A DNA stretch of 7,865 nt from Chitinophaga pinensis. GTDB lineage: Bacteria; Bacteroidota; Bacteroidia; NS11-12g; UBA9320. Within the stretch, counting starts at the first letter, position 1. Each line of letters starts with the position of its first letter. The notes under the pieces are model-generated. The model saw only the letters and a program-made list of their open reading frames with translations. It was not told the origin of the DNA and made no database searches. Shown here one piece after another: positions 1 through 4,600 of this stretch. Location of the stretch: NCBI GenBank assembly GCA_945890595.1, contig CAMDCQ010000110.1, positions 1-7,865 of the forward strand, in the 5' to 3' direction. A program made the position numbers and the translations under genes.

Positions 1-231
1 CCTCATCCGTATAATACGTATCTCAATAGAGGATTACCTCCAGGACCTATTTTTTGTCCAGATAAGCGTGCTATAGAGGCAGCCATCAATCCCAAAAGTC
101 ATAACTATTATTACATGTGTGCTAAGCCGGATGGCTCACTTCGCCATGCGTTCGCCAATGGATTGGATGAACACAATAGAAATGCCGCAGCGTATCGAAA
201 GAGTTTAGATAAGCAAGGTGTAGTAAGGTAA
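1..231 (+). CDS. mltG: Endolytic murein transglycosylase MltG, C-terminal fragment
   Basis: The frame is open from base 1 and gives the last 76 residues, ending at TAA 229-231; the 5' part lies outside the window. The fragment starts with the conserved MltG/YceG C-terminal block Y-N-T-Y-L-N-R-G-L-P-P-G-P-I (residues 4-17), followed by the usual A-I-E-A-A-I-N-P helix, Y-Y-Y-M-C-A-K-P-D-G-S, and E-H-N-R-N-A-A-A-Y-R-K. MltG is an inner-membrane lytic transglycosylase that cleaves nascent glycan strands and helps set peptidoglycan chain length. Its catalytic Glu lies upstream of what is visible here. The gene is convergent with the broken regulator, only 3 bases separating the two stop codons. 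The final 51 bases (from 181) are also the start of a 1.2-kb direct repeat and recur at 4547 and in part at 2211. Family assignment is secure from the motif. Confidence 0.9.
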   Translation, partial: PHPYNTYLNRGLPPGPIFCPDKRAIEAAINPKSHNYYYMCAKPDGSLRHAFANGLDEHNRNAAAYRKSLDKQGVVR

Positions 232-983
232 GTTTTAGGGTAGTTGCATGTGTTGTGGGAGTCTAGCATTTGCAAATGCTATAATAAGTTGATAGTTGTA
301 TGTATAAAAATCTTGGTGAATGCGTTCCGCTTGTCCGCTTATGTTAGTTGATTTTGATATCATTGCGGTTAGCCATTTTTTATATTCGCTAAGTGGCCTC
401 ATATCTGAGGTTTGCATAGAGTTGAAGCTATTAAAACCGATGGCTAAATATGTAGGTTCGTGCGTCTCAAGGTAAATGCTATTGTTGTCCACCGATAATT
501 GGCACACATGCAGAGTAAACTAACCTCTAGGATTAGCATTGTTGTCTAATTTTACGGCTAGCCTTGCTTCTGTCATTAGATCGTTCAGAAGATTTATGAA
601 GTCATTATATACCGCTACTAAAGTTTTGTGGTCTTCAAAAAAACCACAGTCATAAAAATATTCTACTTGTTTTAAGGTGTTTGATATGGTTTTGTGGGTC
701 CAAATTTCGATTAATAGAGAGTAGATCAGCCACACTTGCTGCCATATTGGTGTACGCGGGTAATAGAGATTTGATTCTATTGTTGAGTTTTGATAGCGTA
801 GTATTTATATGTTTTGATTAAAAACCATACCTGAAGGTGTATCTTTATGATATAGTGTGGATGTTAGCGACAACTTTATTAATTTTTATCAATTCCAAAA
901 TAAAATTATGTATTTTTTGATAAAAATATTCTTGGATTATTATTTTTTGTCTGGTTTTTTCTGATTTTAGGTAAGATGTTCGT
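181..983. repeat. Large direct repeat, copy 1 (degenerate)
   Basis: This segment is repeated in the same orientation at 4547-5777. It covers the last 51 bases of mltG, the whole minus-strand regulator locus and about 175 bp upstream of it. Over 181-709 against 4547-5075 I count 23 differences in 529 positions (about 96% identity) with no indel. Copy 1 then lacks 428 bp net: bases 710-711 stand in place of 5076-5505. Homology resumes to GGTAAGATGTTCGT, ending at 983 and 5777. The only poorly conserved stretch is about 867-900. The repeat lengths (803 and 1231) differ by exactly that deletion. Confidence 0.93.
235..808 (-). pseudogene. Degenerate copy of BetR-like HTH regulator
   Basis: This is the minus-strand counterpart of the intact regulator at 4601-5602. 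Three independent lesions are visible. The start codon ATG has become ATA (806-808). A 428-bp net deletion at 709/712 removes the equivalent of residues 33-176, including the HTH recognition helix and most of the middle domain, and shifts the frame. The Lys-239 codon AAG has become an amber stop (520-522). The C-terminal third remains open as two pieces, 520-735 and 235-507, close in sequence to the intact protein. Few other changes break the protein, so decay looks recent relative to the duplication. It is not expected to give a DNA-binding product. Its 5' flank is preserved and might still act as a promoter region toward 1221. Confidence 0.92.
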
Positions 984-1220
984 AATCGGTTATTCAAGAA
1001 AATATTTTCGCCTTACAAATCGGCCGATTGTAAAGCAGAAATAAGGACAGAAAGAACAAAAATCCTCTATGGAAAGAGAAAACTCAAAGCATGTTATAAT
1101 TTATCAACCATTGAAAACCAAAATGGTGAAATGTGGCAACTAAGCACCAAGCTAAAGAAAAGGAGTTAGCCAAAACAGTGACCGACTGAATTCGGTTTTA
1201 AAAAATTTAAATATTAAACA
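809..1220. other. Intergenic region upstream of the 242-aa lipoprotein gene
   Basis: This gap has two parts. Bases 809-983 belong to the large repeat and match the divergent promoter region of the intact regulator. They include TTTTTTG (913-919) and TATTTTTTG (941-949) 21 bases apart, as at 5707-5743. A dyad-like ATAC...GTAT element lies at 827-842. Bases 984-1220 are unique. They contain an interrupted palindrome at 1013-1033 (TTAC-A-AATCGGCCGATT-GTAA) and a weak hairpin ACCGA/TCGGT near 1188-1203 followed by TTTT. A 24-codon ORF at 1069-1143 (containing H-V-I-I-Y-Q), then E-N-Q-N-G-E-M-W in the next frame, faintly resembles the N-terminus of RhuM-type proteins, too weakly to annotate. I see no convincing gene in this gap on either strand. 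Confidence 0.5.
1013..1033. repeat. Interrupted palindrome around AATCGGCCGATT
   Basis: A perfect 12-base palindrome (1018-1029) is flanked by TTAC and GTAA arms with one unpaired A at 1017, giving a 21-base near-symmetric site. It lies about 190 bp upstream of the lipoprotein start, just outside the large repeat. It could be an operator for a dimeric protein or a recombination scar. It has no useful loop, so a terminator is unlikely. Confidence 0.45.
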
Positions 1221-1949
1221 ATGAAAAAAAGCATTTTTATTTTAATCGCTGTGGTTCTAGGAACTGTGGCTTGTAATGAGGTGGATCAAGTTAACTCAGC
1301 TTGTAAGGATGTAACGAGAGATGCTCACTTTGGTGAAAATCACAATAAAATCGTTTTGGAGTTTTTATCGAGTCCAGAATACCGAGCTGTGCAAACGTTA
1401 GATAGAAATTCAAAAAACATAGTTTTGAAAGATTATATGGCTTCTAGGTATAATCAAGACATAAATTATATGTTTGAAAATATGGAGAACTACTATAGAG
1501 ATAGCAAATTGCAGCAGTCGCGAGGTAATAATACATTTCAACTAATCACTTTTGACCCAATTGACTTTATGGTTACTTATCAATCAAATTTTTCTCCAGA
1601 TGCATATTTGTTCTTGGAAGATTTAGTGTCAGGTGCAAGAAGACATAGTGGCGACATCGAGAGTTCAATATTATTTATTGACAATAGTGTATTAAATATG
1701 GAATCAAACAATAATTTAACAATTTGTGAAAAAAATGCACTTTTTAATCTTTCGACTTTATATAAAAGTTCACTAGAGTTATGGTATTCATACCCTGATC
1801 TGAAAACAAAAATATTAAAGAAGGATGAATACTGGAAAGTGGCTAGTGCAGATTTACTTTTCGGGTGTGCAGGAGGTATTATGGGTTTTGGTGTAGGAGC
1901 GTTGGTTGGCTGTGTTTCTGGTTCAGTTAGCTCATATTTCGATTTATAG
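1221..1949 (+). CDS. Lipoprotein with C-terminal glycine-zipper segment, unknown function
   Basis: This 242-aa protein starts with a lipoprotein signal peptide: M-K-K-S, a hydrophobic run at residues 5-16, and lipobox T-V-A-C with the lipidated Cys at 18. The acidic stretch N-E-V-D follows. The middle (about 30-205) is hydrophilic and rich in Asn, Asp and Tyr, and I do not recognise it. The last 33 residues (210-242) form a Gly-rich hydrophobic segment with repeated small residues (G-C-A-G-G-I-M-G-F-G-V-G-A-L-V-G). Such glycine zippers are typical of membrane-inserting helices in bacteriocins and some outer-membrane proteins. The start is preceded by an AT-rich leader without a Shine-Dalgarno site, usual in this phylum. 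A small two-helix membrane protein gene follows after 6 bases. Lipoprotein status is well supported. A toxin or pore-forming role is only a hypothesis. Confidence 0.85.
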   Translation: MKKSIFILIAVVLGTVACNEVDQVNSACKDVTRDAHFGENHNKIVLEFLSSPEYRAVQTLDRNSKNIVLKDYMASRYNQDINYMFENMENYYRDSKLQQSRGNNTFQLITFDPIDFMVTYQSNFSPDAYLFLEDLVSGARRHSGDIESSILFIDNSVLNMESNNNLTICEKNALFNLSTLYKSSLELWYSYPDLKTKILKKDEYWKVASADLLFGCAGGIMGFGVGALVGCVSGSVSSYFDL

Positions 1950-1955
1950 GATCTT

Positions 1956-2129
1956 ATGAATGAAAAAAAGATTAAACAGTTTTTAGCTTATTACCTAATA
2001 TTTGTCGGAGGGTCTTATTTATTGTCATTTGCTTTTGAATATTTAAGCAAATCTCAGTTAGTAGGTCCGCTGTTTGTCGGTCTAATTTTTGCTGCTGGTA
2101 TTTCCTTTGCAAATCGGAATAAAGAATAA
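1956..2129 (+). CDS. 57-aa two-helix membrane protein
   Basis: ATG at 1956 opens a 57-codon frame ending at TAA 2127-2129, 6 bases after the lipoprotein stop, so the two are probably co-transcribed. The start M-N-E-K-K-I-K-Q is basic and the tail A-N-R-N-K-E is charged. Between them are two hydrophobic helices, about residues 9-27 (L-A-Y-Y-L-I-F-V-G-G) and 36-52 (V-G-P-L-F-V-G-L-I-F-A-A-G), joined by a short polar loop. Charge placement suggests an inner-membrane hairpin. I know no family for it. Position and topology resemble small immunity proteins next to membrane-active toxins, but they fit many other small membrane proteins too. A longer minus-strand frame over the same bases has no supporting features. 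Confidence 0.6.
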   Translation: MNEKKIKQFLAYYLIFVGGSYLLSFAFEYLSKSQLVGPLFVGLIFAAGISFANRNKE

Positions 2130-2143
2130 AACCGCCTACACTA

Positions 2144-2202
2144 AATAAAACGCAATGCCGCCGCAAGCCTGCACCGCAGGACTTGCGGCACGTGCGTTTA
2201 TT
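2144..2202. repeat. Long imperfect hairpin at a block boundary
   Basis: The arms AAACGCA (2148-2154) and TGCGTTT (2193-2199) pair. So do TGCCG/CGGCA (2156-2160 with 2186-2190), CAAG/CTTG (2164-2167 with 2182-2185) and CCTGC/GCAGG (2168-2172 with 2176-2180), around the loop ACC. That is 21 base pairs with small bulges (2155, 2161-2163, 2181, 2191-2192). It lies 14 bases after the 57-aa gene and just before the first CGTAATGCCGC copy. It could end transcription of the preceding pair, although it lacks a clear T tract. It could also be a folded recombination site or a REP/MITE-like element. It lacks canonical integron GTTRRRY/RYYYAAC cores. Confidence 0.7.
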
Positions 2203-2210
2203 CGATCCGT

Positions 2211-2244
2211 AATGCCGCAGCGTATCGAAAGAAATTAGATAAGC
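2211..2244 (+). repeat. Solitary 34-base copy of the mltG 3' end
   Basis: It matches mltG bases 181-214 at 32 of 34 positions, starting AATGCCGCAGCGTATCGAAAG. In the mltG frame it reads N-A-A-A-Y-R-K-K-L-D-K-R-K and then stops. Like the copy at 4547, it is preceded by CCGT rather than by mltG sequence. Nothing else of mltG is adjacent. It sits at the left edge of the first tandem lipoprotein block. It may be a remnant attachment site from integration at the mltG end, or a product of earlier recombination. Confidence 0.85.
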
Positions 2245-2264
2245 GAAAGTGACATTAGCCTGCG

Positions 2265-3023
2265 CCATAGTTTTTACGCCCTCAAATTAATAATTAACAA
2301 TGAAGTTCAATATTTAAAAATCTATATAGACTAAGTATGAAACATTTATTCATAATCGTAGTTATCATCCTTACCAGCTTGTCAGCTTGTAAGGATGATT
2401 GTCTTACTTGCCCTGAAAATGAAGCTGTAGTAAATGGAAATTGTGAGTGCATTGGTATAAGCTTTGGCGGGAAATGTATGAGTAAAAATGAGGCATTTCA
2501 AAAAACGATACCTAGAGGTGTTTCTGTTGAAATTCAACCATACTATTCTGAGTCATTGGATTGTAGTGATCTTTTTGACTTTAATAACCAACCTCTATTT
2601 ATATACTTAAGTGTACTTACTGAATACCAAAACAGGATGAGTGCTGTCATAGCTCTTCAAACCGAAGCTAGACCAACGAATACTTATTTTGAAAAAGTCT
2701 ATTATTCAGGATTAGAGTCTGAAACTGGTTCGAGTAATTTTGATTCATTGTCATATGATTGGCCTTCCGCCTATGATTACAATGGGTTTGTCTATGTTGG
2801 AGAGGATGGCATAGTAACATCAAACCCAGAACATTACACAACTGAAATAGATGGACAAACTTGTTATTTAAGGCCCTATCTTAAAATACTAGATAAGGAT
2901 TATATCCGAGTAACTTTTAGATACGTTACAGCTGCTGAAGAAGTAAAAGCTGAATGTGTAAGACTCTTTCATAAATAAGAAAGGCTAATCACCAACACTA
3001 TGTATACGTAATGCCGCTTTTGT
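2265..3023. repeat. Tandem lipoprotein block, copy A
   Basis: This block is homologous to 3094-3832. It contains a 72-base leader (from CCATAGTTTTTAC), the 213-aa lipoprotein gene and the trailer AAGAAAGGCTA through GTATACGTAATGCCGCTTTTGT. Leaders and trailers are nearly identical between the copies. The central coding part is diverged. Confidence 0.88.
2337..2978 (+). CDS. Cys-rich surface lipoprotein, paralog A
   Basis: This 213-aa lipoprotein of unknown function is a paralog of the next gene. The signal peptide ends in lipobox L-S-A-C with the lipidated Cys at 18. It is followed at once by K-D-D, which fits the Lys-acidic-acidic surface-export signal described for Bacteroidota lipoproteins, so display on the cell surface is likely. 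Residues 18-47 carry six Cys (18, 22, 25, 36, 38, 47); apart from the lipidated one, these give a small disulfide-type module, vaguely EGF-like. The rest is an unrecognised domain with two more Cys in its conserved C-terminal 50 residues, which contain H-Y-T-T-E-I-D-G-Q and Y-I-R-V-T-F-R-Y-V. The leader is AT-rich without a Shine-Dalgarno site. It likely has its own promoter, because the whole leader is duplicated with the gene. Confidence 0.9.
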   Translation: MKHLFIIVVIILTSLSACKDDCLTCPENEAVVNGNCECIGISFGGKCMSKNEAFQKTIPRGVSVEIQPYYSESLDCSDLFDFNNQPLFIYLSVLTEYQNRMSAVIALQTEARPTNTYFEKVYYSGLESETGSSNFDSLSYDWPSAYDYNGFVYVGEDGIVTSNPEHYTTEIDGQTCYLRPYLKILDKDYIRVTFRYVTAAEEVKAECVRLFHK

Positions 3024-3048
3024 GCTTGTTATAAGGGCGGCACTTACG
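3007..3048. repeat. Hairpin built on CGTAATGCCGC
   Basis: CGTAATGCCGC (3007-3017) pairs with GCGGCA-C-TTACG (3037-3048): 11 base pairs with one bulged C at 3043 and a 19-base loop. It follows the stop of paralog A by 28 bases. The left arm is also present after paralog B (3816) but its right arm is missing there. It may act as a 3' transcript hairpin. The single extrahelical base in a paired two-part stem is reminiscent of folded cassette recombination sites, but the expected core sequences are absent. Confidence 0.65.
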
Positions 3049-3093
3049 CATCGACAACAACTTTACAAATAGTGAAGCTGACGGAAGCTTACA

Positions 3094-3832
3094 CCATAGT
3101 TTTTACTCGCTTAAATTAATAAGTAACAATGAAGTTCAGTATTTAAAAATTTATATAGATCAAATTATGAAAAAATTATCGGTAATAATCTTTATCATCC
3201 TTACCAGCTTGTCAGCTTGTAAGGATGATTGTCTTACTTGCCCTGAAAATGAAGCCATCGTAAATGGAGAGTGCCAATGCATTGCTGTTTTGTTTAAAGG
3301 GGAATGTTTAAGCCTAGATCAAGCATTAATGGCTTCTACTCTTGAAAAGACAAATATTTATGACCCATTACCAGCTTATATTAGCGAAAAGGTTGACTAC
3401 AATTCAATTTTTGATTTTAATAATCAAGCAATGTTTTTTTATCTAGCTGTACTATCAAAAAGAGACCAGAATACAGTAGAAACTGTTTGTGGAATTCGCA
3501 CAGAGGGTAAGGACATGGCCTATCTATCACAATTACGATCGCCACTTGGTGAACTATCTTGGGATACTTTACGATTCTATGCCCCGAGTGCTTTTGAATA
3601 TAATGGATTTGTATCTAATTATGGTGAATTCCCTGGTGAACATTACACTACTGAAATAGATGGACAAATATGCTATTTGCGTCCTTACATCAAAATTTTG
3701 GACAAAGATTACATACGCGTAACTTTTAGGTATGTAACTAAGGATGAAGAGGTAAAGGCCGAATGCGTAAGGCTTTTTCACAAGTAAGAAAGGCTATTCA
3801 CCAATACTATGTATACGTAATGCCGCTTTTGT
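3094..3832. repeat. Tandem lipoprotein block, copy B
   Basis: This is the second copy of the block at 2265-3023, 20 bases shorter: one extra base in the leader and seven fewer codons in the gene. Homology ends abruptly after GCCGCTTTTGT at 3832, where an unrelated T9SS remnant begins. Confidence 0.88.
3167..3787 (+). CDS. Cys-rich surface lipoprotein, paralog B
   Basis: This 206-aa paralog of the preceding gene has the same architecture: signal peptide, lipobox L-S-A-C with Cys 18, K-D-D surface-export-like signal, and Cys at 22, 25, 36, 38 and 47. A variable middle of about 100 residues and a conserved C-terminal 50 residues follow. A 64-base stretch at 3192-3255 is identical to 2362-2425, covering the end of the signal peptide and the Cys module. 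In contrast, the last 49 codons from E-H-Y keep the protein sequence (4 replacements) while about 25 codons carry silent changes. The N-terminal signal M-K-K-L-S-V-I-I-F differs from its twin before the identical stretch. Function is unknown. A surface-exposed binding or recognition role is plausible but unproven. Confidence 0.9.
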   Translation: MKKLSVIIFIILTSLSACKDDCLTCPENEAIVNGECQCIAVLFKGECLSLDQALMASTLEKTNIYDPLPAYISEKVDYNSIFDFNNQAMFFYLAVLSKRDQNTVETVCGIRTEGKDMAYLSQLRSPLGELSWDTLRFYAPSAFEYNGFVSNYGEFPGEHYTTEIDGQICYLRPYIKILDKDYIRVTFRYVTKDEEVKAECVRLFHK

Positions 3833-3843
3833 AAATGCTGTAG

Positions 3844-3960
3844 ACCCAAACAAAATGTAAAGACAAGACACTATATTTGGACATTTTACCTGCTGGAATA
3901 AACGTTATACAAGTTACAGAGGGTAACAGTAAGTACAACCTTAGAATACTAAAACAATAA
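3844..3960 (+). pseudogene. Remnant of a T9SS-secreted protein: C-terminal sorting domain end
   Basis: An open frame without a start, bounded by TAG at 3841-3843 and ending in TAA at 3958-3960, encodes 38 residues. Its end, L-P-A-G-I-N-V-I-Q-V-T-E-G-N-S-K-Y-N-L then R-I-L-K-Q, is the classic last strand pair of a type A T9SS sorting domain (usually L-P-x-G-x-Y-x-V-x-V, then a basic tail). The rest of the host gene is missing. The frame begins right after the abrupt end of lipoprotein block B, so the parent gene was probably truncated by that rearrangement. It is not the tail of the 5797 gene, whose sorting domain differs. Confidence 0.72.
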
Positions 3961-3984
3961 GAAAATTATTCTTTTTAATAACAC

Positions 3985-4025
3985 TAGGGGATTGGGTAGT
4001 TGCAAAGACAACTGCCCCGACCCTA
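3985..4025. repeat. Two-part hairpin downstream of the T9SS remnant
   Basis: Inner stem GGGTAGTTG/CAACTGCCC (3994-4002 with 4009-4017, one G-T pair) has the loop CAAAGA. Outer stem TAGGG/CCCTA (3985-3989 with 4021-4025) is separated from it by small internal loops. It follows the remnant stop by 24 bases and has no T tract. It may be the old transcript end of the lost T9SS gene. Confidence 0.55.
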
Positions 4026-4147
4026 ATGGAACAAGTACTAATTAAAAATTTCATTAATACATCGTATTTAAGTGATTCTAAAAAAATGCGGATATTGATA
4101 ACGATGTCTATTTTTAGAAATAGTATTATTTTCTGGGTTCAACGAAA

Positions 4148-4318
4148 ATGAAAATATTAAATGATTTAAGTACTATATTACTATTTTCATTGCTTGTAAT
4201 TCTTGGCGTAAGAAATTTAAAAAATGAATTTGATATATTTTCTTTTATATCGTTAGTAATTCTAGTAATATTTTTATTAATAAAATTAGTTGTTATTAGG
4301 AGAAGGAAAAATGAATGA
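4148..4318 (+). CDS. 56-aa two-helix membrane protein (small ORF)
   Basis: ATG 4148 to TGA 4316-4318 encodes 56 residues with two hydrophobic segments, about 8-20 (S-T-I-L-L-F-S-L-L-V-I-L-G) and 31-50 (F-S-F-I-S-L-V-I-L-V-I-F-L-L-I-K), ending in a strongly basic tail R-R-R-K-N-E. A typical strong terminator begins 7 bases after the stop, which supports a real transcript ending here. A 21-codon frame (4086-4151, M-R-I-L-I-T-M) overlaps the start as ATGA and could couple translation. It has the same general form as the 57-aa protein at 1956 but I see no clear sequence match. Function is unknown. In such AT-rich DNA a hydrophobic ORF can arise by chance. Confidence 0.5.
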   Translation: MKILNDLSTILLFSLLVILGVRNLKNEFDIFSFISLVILVIFLLIKLVVIRRRKNE

Positions 4319-4325
4319 AGTATTA

Positions 4326-4360
4326 TTCCCTAAGAGTTCACTCTTAGGGAACTTTATTTT
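4326..4360 (+). terminator. Rho-independent terminator, possibly bidirectional
   Basis: A perfect 11-bp stem TTCCCTAAGAG/CTCTTAGGGAA (4326-4336 with 4341-4351) with tetraloop TTCA is followed by CTTTATTTT. It ends plus-strand transcription from the 4148 ORF. The minus-strand side reads AATAATACTT after the stem, so it may also stop transcripts coming from the regulator side. It is the clearest terminator in the window. Confidence 0.88.
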
Positions 4361-4368
4361 GATATTAA

Positions 4369-4515
4369 TCAATTTAGAATAATGAGGACTAAAATGATTT
4401 TGATAAAGAATAAAAAAAGTCCATAACCAAAAAATATAGTGCATTTGGCGAATAGTTCTAAAATGAAGATGGTAATAATTAAGAAAAATAGAGATAGATG
4501 GAAGGTTTGAAGCAT
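4369..4515 (-). CDS. 48-aa hydrophobic small ORF downstream of the regulator
   Basis: This minus-strand frame from ATG (4513-4515) to TGA (4369-4371) reads M-L-Q-T-F-H-L-S then two hydrophobic stretches, about 9-22 and 27-47, separated by A-K-C. It lies 85 bases past the stop of the intact regulator on the same strand, just outside the repeat, and ends 17 bases before the terminator hairpin. That would suit a short co-transcribed membrane peptide. Against it, A-rich plus-strand DNA gives Phe/Leu/Ile-rich minus-strand frames by chance, and there is no family match or clear ribosome site. Confidence 0.28.
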   Translation of the reverse strand: MLQTFHLSLFFLIITIFILELFAKCTIFFGYGLFLFFIKIILVLIILN

Positions 4516-4546
4516 TAAAATGCTAAACGCACCATATTAAAACCGT

Positions 4547-4597
4547 AATGCCGCAGCCTATCGAAAGAGTTTAGATAAGCAAGGTGTAGTAAGGTAA
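4547..4597 (+). pseudogene. Duplicated 3' end of mltG
   Basis: These 51 bases encode N-A-A-A-Y-R-K-S-L-D-K-Q-G-V-V-R and a stop, identical in protein to the end of mltG at 181-231 (one silent change). No upstream mltG sequence is present; the preceding bases are CCGT. It marks the left edge of copy 2 of the large repeat and cannot be a functional gene. It is evidence that the duplication or integration breakpoint lay inside mltG. Confidence 0.9.
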
Positions 4598-4600
4598 TTT

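Noticed and set aside
235..735. Two separate minus-strand genes (90 and 71 codons)
   Set aside because: Alignment with 4601-5602 shows they are pieces of one broken regulator gene divided by an amber codon at 520-522.
1069..1190. RhuM-like gene remnant (H-V-I-I-Y-Q and E-N-Q-N-G-E-M-W in two frames)
   Set aside because: The resemblance covers only a few residues spread across frames. Without a profile search it cannot be told from chance.
1972..2268. 98-codon minus-strand frame
   Set aside because: It runs antisense through the 57-aa ORF, the hairpin and the mltG-derived repeat. Its start lies in duplicated non-coding sequence and it has no domain or signal features.
2144..3048. Canonical integron attC sites
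   Set aside because: The hairpins lack GTTRRRY/RYYYAAC cores and the unpaired spacer between the R and L boxes, and no integron integrase is visible. Retained only as a structural analogy.
3569..3781. 70-codon minus-strand frame
   Set aside because: It lies entirely antisense to the conserved end of lipoprotein paralog B, which shows clear codon-level conservation on the plus strand.
2208..4554. CRISPR array
   Set aside because: The recurring motif is only 11 bases with spacing of about 800 bp, and genes lie between copies.
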